From the NCBI GenBank assembly GCA_964019335.1, contig OZ025663.1, positions 468,001-532,000 of the forward strand: a DNA stretch of 64,000 nt, written 5' to 3'. The stretch comes from Diplonema japonicum. Taxonomy: Eukaryota; Euglenozoa; Diplonemea; Diplonemida; Diplonemidae. The position numbers were made by a program, and so were the translations under genes. A model generated the notes under the pieces. That model worked only from the letters and a program-made list of their open reading frames with translations, ran no database searches and was not told the origin of the DNA. Shown one piece after another: positions 23,401 through 30,445 of this stretch. How positions within the stretch are numbered: position 1 is the stretch's first letter; each line of letters begins with the position of its first letter.

Positions 23401-26400
23401 GCAATCCCGAAGCTGTACGAATTAACAGCAGAGCGTGTGACAACCAAAATACCTCTGTTCCTTGCGGTGCGCCACGTTGTTGTCCTTTACCACGCGTTCC
23501 TTGTCGGTGAGGAATGCGGCGTTGAAGAAGACGATGCGATCCGGTGCCTTGTGGAGGTCCCGCTGGTGCATGCAATTGTTTTGACGTTCTTGACCCCTTT
23601 CACCGACTGTGCACCGGAAGACAGGTTCTACGAAGAGCTGCTCAACAAGTGGCTTCCATCATGGGGCGAGAATCTTCATAACCTTATTCCGGAAGATACA
23701 CCTATCCTCGAATGCTACCCAAGGGGAGGCAAGTGGCACAAACTGTCAGACCACTACGTTGAAGATGGAATACGCGCTCATCACACGAAGTCGGTCGGGC
23801 ACTTCAACCCAACACCCGATTCCACCCGCATAGCGCACCTGTACGAGCTCCTCGTGGCCATTAACAAGCCGTGCCTCATATGGGGCGGTCCTAGCACGGG
23901 GAAGACCGCGCTCTTGACGCAGATACTCAAACGCATGCCCGATAAGTACAGCATCATCAACACCTCTCTCAATTATAACACAACCGCGTCGTCTTTTCAG
24001 CAGTACGTTAGAATACGTTTGCACAAACGCAGGCAGGGCGTGGTGGGACCGCCGCTCGGGAAGCAATGCCTCATCGCCATCGACGACATGAACAAACCCT
24101 GCAGCGATCTCAACCACCCTGATTCAGTGCTGGAGATTGTGCTGCAAGTTGTAAAGCAGAAAACCTGGTATGACGAGAAAGCAGATCTCATCCAGCTTGC
24201 GGATGCCAATCTGGTCGGTGGGATGCAACCAAAGGACTGCAACGATCTGAGGTACCTAACTAGCTTCCACCCATTATGGCTGCGGAAGGAAATCGATGGC
24301 ACTACTCTATGGCGGTCGGTGGCGTCCATCTTCATGGGGTGGCTAGGCAAGAGTGGCTCTGGAGTTGCGAACCACCTTGCAGAAGTCATCGTTGACACAT
24401 GGGTGTTCTTGAGCAAAACGTTCAAGGAGTCCCATGACACACTACAGTTGTGGAACGCAAGCGACGTGATGTCGGTGGTAGGCACCCTGATCCAACATCC
24501 ACGCGATAAGTCCCTTGCCGCACATTCTATTCTCTCTATGGCAGCTAATGAAATGCTGAGAATTTACGGCAGCAAGCTCGTGACACAGGCAGATGTCGAC
24601 GCTCTCGACAGCAGAGCACTGAACACCATCAGTAGGGTGATGCGTGTGCAGTTCAGCGACACTGTCACCAAACCAAGCGAGCTTCTATTCAGCAAAATAT
24701 CTGCTAAAGGCAAGAACAACGTGCAGCTCACTGTCGAGGAGCTAATCAACATAGTGCAGCTCAAAGCTGACGCTTGGTACCAATCTTCCGAAGGGACTTC
24801 GGATCCCATCAAAGCGACCACTATACTCAGTTCCTTCACGAAGAGCACGAATGCGTTGCCTGCAGCAGTGGCCAGGCTCAGCGGGGATTACAGGCCACAA
24901 ATAAAGAAGGAACTTATGTACGTCGATGAGATGTGGGCACGCGCGGTGAATAATCTTGTAAAAGCGCTGGATCAACGAAAAGGGCACTGCATCGTGATAT
25001 CGGACCAAGGGAATGACATAACCCAAGCGGCTCACCTTGCAGCATGGATCCTTGACATGAAGGTATTGCACCAAGTGGACCCACCACGAACTTCGTGGAA
25101 GGCATGCGTGACGGCAGCCATTAAAACAGCGGCTGATAAAGGCAAACGCAATGTGGCGTGGGTACTCAGCGAGAGCTGGCTGACGGAAGAAGCAGTGGCA
25201 GATCTCGCTCTGCTAACAGAGTCCAGAGACTACTGCGGGTTGCTGACAACACATGTCACGTACCAGCTGCAGCACCAGCTGCTCGACGAGGCAACAACAG
25301 AGGTGTACTCATACATCACGAACAAAATAGCATCCAGTCTCCACATTGTGCTTCTGTGCAGCAGCCCGAGCGAAAGGCTCCTCAAATGGAGGCGGTGTTT
25401 CCCTGCGCTTTTAAGGAACTGCAACATCGTGCGGACAGGCACTGTTGTATCAGAAGCAGCTGCAGTGAGGCTCGCCTCCACTATTATCAAAAGGAATCTC
25501 CCCGAAATAAACCCCGAGGACATTACTCCCACAGCAAAGGTGCTGTATTGTGTGCACAGCGAGGCGATTGTACTGTTCGCGAATACAAGGCCGTATCAGT
25601 TCAGGCAGCTGGTACTTACTTTTTGCCACATTTACGAAGCAAGGCGCGTGCCTCTTGAGGATACCCACAAGAAGTACGCCTTGATGATGCGCTTTCTGCG
25701 ATGTGTTAATGAGCAGGCAACGAAATACGGCAGCGACATTGTGCGGCTAGATCCTGTCCTTGCAGCTCTGTTCGAACAGAAGAATAACTTGGAACGGCGA
25801 ATCAAAGACAAGAAGGTTATCGAAGGGATGCGGCAGGCGGACTTTGAGAAACTGGAAGCAAGCTGCCTCGAAAAGGTGCAGAATCACACCAGGACGAAGC
25901 AGGAATGCAAGGACATGTTGGCGGAGGCTGGACCTTCTTTGGAGAAGGCACGCCAGGATCTGCATAGTTTGGATGACAAGCAGCTGGCAGCAGTGCGGTT
26001 TGTTCCGGCACCCGCCCCGATCGTGAAAAAGGTTATGAGTGCAGTGTGTTTTGTCTTGGGCGAGAAACATGACTCAAGCACCCGTGGTGGAGCTGACGGG
26101 GCGTGGTGCTCTGCACAGGCCGTGCTGGGTGACCCTGGCTTTATCAGGAAGCTCACTGCACTCTCTACGGACAAGCTCCCCCCAAAGACTCTTGAGTATC
26201 TCTCGACGTGCGTTGCCCAACCGAGCTTTCGACCCGAGAAGGTGAAAGCTACCTTCGCCGCAGTAGAAAAATTATGCGCGTTCCTTGTGAAGCTGCACCA
26301 TTACCTAAAAACTGTGGCGACTGTGCAGCCCAAGCAGGAACAGATCCGGCGTGAAGACAAGGGGATAAAGGAGCTCATCGATGCCATGGAAGGAAAGAGA

Positions 26401-29400
26401 GACATAGCCTTGTCGCTGAGGAGGGAAATCGACCTTACAAAAAGGCAACTGTCGTTCCTTCAATCAAGGTACACGGAGACCGCAAAGATGAAAGATAGCT
26501 TTCTTGAAAGGTGCAATGAAGCAGACAAGCTGTTGAAGAGCTTTAGAAAATTGTCGGAAGAATGGGCTTTAGAGACAGCGAAGCTCAGCCTGCAGAAAGA
26601 CACGCTGACTGGAAGCTGTGTGGTGGGGGCAGGCTTCATGACGTACCTGACAGCGAACAAGCAAAACCACTCATTTTTAACAACCGTCTCGCGATATCTT
26701 GCAGTTCCCACAGAGATCAAGCCGTCTGATGTGCACGACTATCTGAGCGACTCACCGCTCACGTCCCTTCCATCGTCGTTCGATTCAGCCTTCTCTGTTT
26801 CTGATACGTTGAACTGCACTGCTCTTATCAACAAGTGGACCACAGCCTGTGTCTTACCCAACACCGAGCGGCACCGCAGCAACGCAGCTGTTGTCCTTAG
26901 TTGCATGAAGACCCCGTTACTGTTCGATAGTCACGGTGTTGGTAAAAAGTGGCTCAAGGAGCACCTCCAGCACCACATCTCAACTAAATGGCACAGTCTT
27001 GCCCTGAACAACGACGTAACTAGCGCGATGCGCTCTGGCTTGCCGTGCATCATCGAAGTCGACGATATAATACCTGCACTGCTGCCGTTCTTGAGCGTGC
27101 AGCCGAACAGAAACGAGGACACTGTGGAGTTTATCTACGGAAGAGAAATCGAAACGAAGAAAGGTTTCAACCTTTATTTGATGAAATCTGTGGTAAGTGA
27201 GGATGGCTGCGAGAAGTGGTTAAAAATGCAACCGGATCACATCTTGCAGCTTGTGACTGCAATAAGTTTTTGCCTGTCTGAAGAGGAGGAGATGAACCTG
27301 ACCACTTCGCTAGTGGCGGAGAGCATTGACAACACGCTGACTGAAGAACTTTGGCTTACAACACAGCAGCTACTGAAGAGCACGGATCATGCGATGACTA
27401 CGAAAAACACGTTGTTGACGATGCTGACGGACTCCGCAACAGAGGAGTTGTTGTGGCGGCCTTGCGAGACACCTGAGGCGACGTTGAACGTGCCCACCAC
27501 AGACCTCGATCTCCCTTCAAAACCTAACATTGACCCTCCCTCGCTGCTTTGTGACAAAGAGCTTATCAAGCTAGCCGTATGTGACATAAAGAACTCTGAG
27601 AACGCAGATCTCCGTGTGGCCAACTATCGCAACACGAGGAACATGCAGCGGAACACGCTCACAAAGAAGTACGCGCCTGTAGCAATGCAGGTGAAGCAGG
27701 TCTTGGAATGCTACAACCTGCTAGCGAATATCTATCCTGTTTACCACACGGGTTATACCTTTTGGATAAGCGCCGTAACAAAGGAGCTTTCAGCCCAAGC
27801 GGAAACAAAGCTAAGCAAACTCACGAACGCACCTTGGGACGTGAGACTTGATTGCCTGAAGTCAGTGGCGACAAGTATTCTGTTTAAGATGATGTCTCTT
27901 GTGTTCCCACCGCATATAAGGAGTGTGTTCGGGTTGCTCATCTCGAAGCGACTGGAGGATGGAAACCTCCCCAAAGCCGAGTGGGATCTCTTCGTGCAAT
28001 GTACTTCTGAAGATGAGTCTCTTGATCCCCACCCATTCCTCACACGGAAGCAGCACAGCGCTGTGAAAATGTTGGTAAGATCACTCCCTGCGTTTAAGGA
28101 TCTTCTAAGCTCAATCGAAAACAAGCATGCAATGTGGAAGCCTTTTCTTGAAGGTAGCGGCGAGGCACCCTTGTCGTGGCGGGGCGATCTCAGCCCCTTT
28201 CAAATGGTTGTTCTCGCAAGGCACGTGTCGCCCTCGCTGCTCGGCGAAATGATGCAAACAATGGCTGGCGTGCACCTTCCACATCCTCTTCCGGAAGGCA
28301 GTGCGGCATTGTTCAGTGACATACTGTTCACACGCGTTATGCATCCGGGCACCCCAGTCGTCCTGCTGGTTGATGGCCAAACCTCTTTGAACACCAGACC
28401 GCAGCTGGAAAAGATCGGGTGGGGCATTGGAGGCTACACCGTATTCAGCATACCACCCCTCGGAACAGAAGGCATCGTAAAATTGAAAGCTGTCATCAAA
28501 AAGACAGAACAGCGGGAAGAGGTGAAGCAAGACGGCATTTGGGTACTTCTAGAGGACGTAACCAAGTATGACGAAAGTACTTTCCGAGCTCTGATGTGTA
28601 CCATAGACGATATGTGTAAGTTGTCACGTGTGGACATACGCTTCAGGATATTCTTGGAAGTGGACGTCAAGCACTGGGCGAGTGTTCCGCCGTCTTTGAT
28701 GAACTGCTCGCTGAAGCTGTTCAGCTACACCACGACGTCGATGAAGGCACACATTGTGAATTCGCTGGAGGCGGGACCTTTGACTAGGCAAAGGTTTGCC
28801 TCGGCAGACCATCCCAGACTTAAGGAATATCACCAGTTGCTGCGTATTGCTACTACGTTCCACGCGGTGCTGGTGTGGCGGCAGTTAGTTGGGGTGCCAG
28901 TGTCGGGGGTTGAAAACCATCGGTGGGATGACCGCGATCTCAAGATGCTTGTCGTGGAGATGGAAAGGTGCAACGCGGCGAGGAAGAAGTCCGACTTATG
29001 GATTGCAACCTCGAACCTCATCCAGGACTGCGTTTACGGCGCTTATACAACAGAGCTGGAGTCCAGTAGGTTGGCAAATCTGTTCCTCTTAGTGGTGGAA
29101 GATCTGTGCTCTGACGAACCTTCTAAGTGGTACGCCCCAAGCGCCGACCACACAGAGCAGCTGGCCATCGCGTCGCATCTCCCCCGGTTCTTCCCTGACA
29201 GTCTGTACCACATGTCTCCGTGTGCACAATCGGAGTACGTGGAGAGAAACGCAGACACGTTGCTAAGCATTATCACACAATGTGAAGGAAACACCAGAGT
29301 CCAGAGTGTGGTTGGCTTGGACACCGAAACGTCTCTCGACATGGTGATAAACGAGCTGCAAAACCTTGAGATACAGGAATCGAAACAACCTGCCAGCGAC

Positions 29401-30048
29401 ACGATGCAGTTGATGAGAGAGGCTGAGATACATATGCACAACAAACAGATGAAATCGTTATTGACGCAAATATCACAATGCAATACATTACTCCTTGGAG
29501 ACGTGCCTTCTGGATGGGATAAGGTCTTGCCAAGTCACTACATGGATATAACCCGGAAAGGGCAGCCTTTGGCATTCTTACTGGCGCTGCTGGAAAAGAG
29601 AAAGGAGTATCTTAATGGGTGGAACGACAGGACGCTTTGGTTGCCTGCGTTCAGTGTGCCTTATGCAGTGCTGATGTGTTTTACGAACGTGGGAGACGAT
29701 AGATTTCGTGCGGTGCTTCTGAAGGGGCAGCCCCATGAAACGGAGGGTAGAGTTGAGCTCACCAACTTGTCTTTGCACAACGCCAGTTGGTGTTCTACAG
29801 ATAAGATCAGTTTTTGCAAAACACTCAAGGAAGAGCCCTTTTCAATCCTCCTCCAGCCAGAAGAGTGCCCTTTCACCGAGGGCAGCACTATCGAACTCCC
29901 CCTCCTCCTCTCTGGATCCACAACTACTACTCCCGTCCACTGTTGCACTATCGAGTTCCCTACTTCTGCTGGCAGTGAGCAGGCCTGTCGCTCTCTTGCT
30001 GCGCACCTTCCCTGCATCCTTAGTCTCCTTTCAAACTCCTTTTCTTAA
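17491..30048 (+). CDS. dynein heavy chain, divergent, probably ATPase-impaired at AAA1
   Basis: One uninterrupted frame of 4185 residues. The tail and linker (1 to about 1490) lead to six AAA modules. AAA1 keeps Walker A (GPPSSGKS, 1517-1524) but the Walker-B site, normally CFDEFNR, reads TLTHIDR (1567-1573), with T1569 and H1570 in place of Asp-Glu. AAA2 has Walker A GGVGRGKT (1801-1808), but the ASPATVSRCG block reads ASPSLVAGAA (1916-1925), so the arginine finger facing AAA1 is lost. AAA3 is intact: GGPSTGKT (2132-2139), GPPLGKQC, and IDDMN (2197-2201). AAA4 lacks its P-loop (SDQGNDITQ, 2504-2512). The stalk and microtubule-binding domain lie at about 2748-3030, with PAPIVKKVMSAVCFVL before the tip. 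AAA5, AAA6 and a C-terminal domain follow. In known dyneins AAA1 drives motility, so this chain is probably a weak or non-motile paralogue. The axonemal or cytoplasmic class is uncertain. Confidence 0.93.
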   Translation: MEEISETDRSFRARLLRGHEKLKRIHKEQLERYLPKLPVFKVSNVQEKPADKNNAPVIPMIRGVDSVGAYLPRGFERFIDNVMQQKERKKPGKIPKIRTLRMDTILSSDCARKLLGYHVPTPPKGPSLSSRKTSTPTASEKTGPIINSDALWSLYNDGNSFPSERIGGFYSIALGTLSPIRLYLDEVATRRNTAAVPLPVADPLLLGTTHECDSSPQRFIYDRIDGCLPLELFDQETNLSPGPGYILQYKRGTSQIIWKPCRILGRDPETLFYWTEEEKGKRQVARYHLRPEEEHPDTFHERVASLKRKRNHVEKVIRTELLLSMMCDDHERGLPDSVLENVLLKSVSGVKKSWEQRVAQYLSQICAEHLYILRKARLEYYMLSPVFRRQVEPLGIVTDADDLPYRTPPLRPDGDRAERFEAAKAFLLQRSFQLSHPTQQTLLNVNETWVPHASLSLLNLSLPDNSRAIPLKEFYARQDVHAKKIFQSYLLRWKTDVEAALFVSLEKRFKYNYMSEESYRTSDMCVFLRLITFYMSGRLTQLVDESLEKYTQYLEGFMKPLRNGHNDSWNNGFYKNCGMAPVLPERDAPLLKLEIDCVEGEEAWVVQYTITLREMRNTLQDVVSNIVHTASGVPTVECTFLSSLVLPVQNINITHDTSKKVHATRAKIDVAFESCKSTLNNLRADYATFESLMQAEPFVDDSCLQSSDTSSVIRKINSLLKSRRNVISTSPDDVYCFMFLVDCRPVKEKLCQNIAKQIDQILLKVSQSITERALNACGLYQRLWTELQLRPKTPEAFDVFRRSTAEMREETWSVEKEDFGIVNIWKTEVLDAFNRGLSDEEADDVHTMQQWPQKIRICLEESDRLLKKEEAEFIRKLELDKALLRMDIENYKKGVKELTKLSDYDQTELASATAQEIQELLVEAQRRGEQCARHEKIFELPESQWPTIDKLVRQSTPFHRLWMATYEWTQFQPRCYETAMENLDAKKIVHCITEWHRVARTSVRALRGYPDPQGVARRLESEVATFHGYVPWITQLSLAGLRVRHWKILIAELGCSHDADLTVSYLLEWEIEKYAKFVARLGLQAKQEGEIEHQLESMKAEWRDNKLHLVDWNSCRIVAVPEAQDLLAVIDKHIMTTQLLRVEEFIAPFEKTAKEWETQLLQLQEILTQWLYLQSLWMSLKPIFDNSEVCACIGSEAKRFHTANKQWSVLMREAEINSKLIILAGSDDLLMRLKDVSMQFQKVQVELSTFLDVRRRVWPRLFWLTDNELLNVLSSDGSLEAASEHLLKCFCGIVSLSGSAEEGITGITSASGETVPLVKPVPMANRTLDIWLADVEGAMKISLQVLLHTALQEAPKTALRPWLSAWPRQVILLALKIQEDADIQEVTVTNGCKGITALKTKITRILMDLTAMAQSPVEGEEKIFLELVLLHYMTTKDKLELLIMNTTESIDDFGFKMLIRHVMADSVVQVTTLHSMLPYQYEYLGTPAPFVRTPLIDRTHRAMLVAFAGHNPALLSGPPSSGKSILVKDLSIQLGMMHADIVCSPSIEWKTILNTVSGVVAAGGWCTLTHIDRLRPEVLMKIPPLLNHIYSSAWEKSGIVIDAWHNPSGEILYQKDTFVVAATMHYTPHTPVAKQLKNIFRPIAHLSLELGVIIQHLLYLAGCTTQYGVFAPCVIRFFTQAESILGLQKPIIIIKRICEAMSRISKDKLNTSAHGPAAEEHRVLSDALYITLKPLLTQRMMGAFMSLYEDCFGEFGSLAHESRISIPIPDLGLDGPVNDEHLELLTLLQQLTLRTSVIILGGVGRGKTTLIEALVAKYPAEHRPVQYHVRPAAMSLATLYGAVTQARWQEGVLPRILHKIRPCSLAWIILDGGVGHIFDRMYSLLHTGVYHCVSGEKIPLSVQGKLIFEAVSLDDASPSLVAGAALIVLNEKLDWRPFFKKHLLTVPATHPNMRKIIDVFVHQIFRVAEMAIPKLYELTAERVTTKIPLFLAVRHVVVLYHAFLVGEECGVEEDDAIRCLVEVPLVHAIVLTFLTPFTDCAPEDRFYEELLNKWLPSWGENLHNLIPEDTPILECYPRGGKWHKLSDHYVEDGIRAHHTKSVGHFNPTPDSTRIAHLYELLVAINKPCLIWGGPSTGKTALLTQILKRMPDKYSIINTSLNYNTTASSFQQYVRIRLHKRRQGVVGPPLGKQCLIAIDDMNKPCSDLNHPDSVLEIVLQVVKQKTWYDEKADLIQLADANLVGGMQPKDCNDLRYLTSFHPLWLRKEIDGTTLWRSVASIFMGWLGKSGSGVANHLAEVIVDTWVFLSKTFKESHDTLQLWNASDVMSVVGTLIQHPRDKSLAAHSILSMAANEMLRIYGSKLVTQADVDALDSRALNTISRVMRVQFSDTVTKPSELLFSKISAKGKNNVQLTVEELINIVQLKADAWYQSSEGTSDPIKATTILSSFTKSTNALPAAVARLSGDYRPQIKKELMYVDEMWARAVNNLVKALDQRKGHCIVISDQGNDITQAAHLAAWILDMKVLHQVDPPRTSWKACVTAAIKTAADKGKRNVAWVLSESWLTEEAVADLALLTESRDYCGLLTTHVTYQLQHQLLDEATTEVYSYITNKIASSLHIVLLCSSPSERLLKWRRCFPALLRNCNIVRTGTVVSEAAAVRLASTIIKRNLPEINPEDITPTAKVLYCVHSEAIVLFANTRPYQFRQLVLTFCHIYEARRVPLEDTHKKYALMMRFLRCVNEQATKYGSDIVRLDPVLAALFEQKNNLERRIKDKKVIEGMRQADFEKLEASCLEKVQNHTRTKQECKDMLAEAGPSLEKARQDLHSLDDKQLAAVRFVPAPAPIVKKVMSAVCFVLGEKHDSSTRGGADGAWCSAQAVLGDPGFIRKLTALSTDKLPPKTLEYLSTCVAQPSFRPEKVKATFAAVEKLCAFLVKLHHYLKTVATVQPKQEQIRREDKGIKELIDAMEGKRDIALSLRREIDLTKRQLSFLQSRYTETAKMKDSFLERCNEADKLLKSFRKLSEEWALETAKLSLQKDTLTGSCVVGAGFMTYLTANKQNHSFLTTVSRYLAVPTEIKPSDVHDYLSDSPLTSLPSSFDSAFSVSDTLNCTALINKWTTACVLPNTERHRSNAAVVLSCMKTPLLFDSHGVGKKWLKEHLQHHISTKWHSLALNNDVTSAMRSGLPCIIEVDDIIPALLPFLSVQPNRNEDTVEFIYGREIETKKGFNLYLMKSVVSEDGCEKWLKMQPDHILQLVTAISFCLSEEEEMNLTTSLVAESIDNTLTEELWLTTQQLLKSTDHAMTTKNTLLTMLTDSATEELLWRPCETPEATLNVPTTDLDLPSKPNIDPPSLLCDKELIKLAVCDIKNSENADLRVANYRNTRNMQRNTLTKKYAPVAMQVKQVLECYNLLANIYPVYHTGYTFWISAVTKELSAQAETKLSKLTNAPWDVRLDCLKSVATSILFKMMSLVFPPHIRSVFGLLISKRLEDGNLPKAEWDLFVQCTSEDESLDPHPFLTRKQHSAVKMLVRSLPAFKDLLSSIENKHAMWKPFLEGSGEAPLSWRGDLSPFQMVVLARHVSPSLLGEMMQTMAGVHLPHPLPEGSAALFSDILFTRVMHPGTPVVLLVDGQTSLNTRPQLEKIGWGIGGYTVFSIPPLGTEGIVKLKAVIKKTEQREEVKQDGIWVLLEDVTKYDESTFRALMCTIDDMCKLSRVDIRFRIFLEVDVKHWASVPPSLMNCSLKLFSYTTTSMKAHIVNSLEAGPLTRQRFASADHPRLKEYHQLLRIATTFHAVLVWRQLVGVPVSGVENHRWDDRDLKMLVVEMERCNAARKKSDLWIATSNLIQDCVYGAYTTELESSRLANLFLLVVEDLCSDEPSKWYAPSADHTEQLAIASHLPRFFPDSLYHMSPCAQSEYVERNADTLLSIITQCEGNTRVQSVVGLDTETSLDMVINELQNLEIQESKQPASDTMQLMREAEIHMHNKQMKSLLTQISQCNTLLLGDVPSGWDKVLPSHYMDITRKGQPLAFLLALLEKRKEYLNGWNDRTLWLPAFSVPYAVLMCFTNVGDDRFRAVLLKGQPHETEGRVELTNLSLHNASWCSTDKISFCKTLKEEPFSILLQPEECPFTEGSTIELPLLLSGSTTTTPVHCCTIEFPTSAGSEQACRSLAAHLPCILSLLSNSFS

Positions 30049-30145
30049 GAGGCTTCTTACGTGTGCCCTTGATCCCTTCAGTAGTAACTTCTTTATTTTT
30101 CTGCTTTTGTTTTGCCATAAAAAAAATATAGAAAGGGTGGAAAAG
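30049..30145. other. dynein 3' end to tRNA-Cys spacer
   Basis: Short spacer of 97 bases with a T-rich block and an A run (30119-30126). On the minus strand these T residues lie downstream of the tRNA and can back up its terminator. Confidence 0.4.
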
Positions 30146-30146
30146 A

Positions 30147-30217
30147 GGGCACGCCCGGGTTCGAACCAGGGACCAATCGGACTGCAGCCGAACGCTCTAC
30201 CACTGAGCTACGTACCC
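30147..30217 (-). tRNA. tRNA-Cys (anticodon GCA), minus-strand copy
   Basis: The minus strand gives acceptor GGGTACG/CGTGCCC, D arm TAGCTCAGTGGTAGAGC, anticodon loop CTGCAGT (anticodon GCA) and B box GGTTCGAACCC. The 71-nt body is identical to the copy at 30303-30373 in opposite direction. A TCTTTT terminator follows on the minus strand (30141-30146). Confidence 0.95.
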
Positions 30218-30302
30218 ATACGAACCAATTTCGTGCTATAATAATAAGTACCGTACATAGAGACGATTGTATTCGTGAAAGTTGCCCGAATTTACTTTCA
30301 TC

Positions 30303-30373
30303 GGGTACGTAGCTCAGTGGTAGAGCGTTCGGCTGCAGTCCGATTGGTCCCTGGTTCGAACCCGGGCGTGCCC
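30303..30373 (+). tRNA. tRNA-Cys (anticodon GCA), plus-strand copy
   Basis: The same 71-nt body as 30147-30217, read on the plus strand, with anticodon GCA. It is followed by TCTTTTC and then a second T run (terminator). Together with the minus copy it forms a perfect inverted repeat with an 85-nt spacer. The 5' flanks of the two copies are not similar, so the duplication covers little beyond the gene. Confidence 0.95.
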
Positions 30374-30445
30374 TCTTTTCTCCCCCCGTTTTTTCTTATC
30401 CTATCATTCCATTACCAGGAGAAGCCACATGGAAAAGGAGAGGTT

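Noticed and set aside
30275-30445. Upstream start of the kinesin-like frame
   Set aside because: The added 57 codons read through the tRNA-Cys gene; ATG 30446 begins the conserved part.
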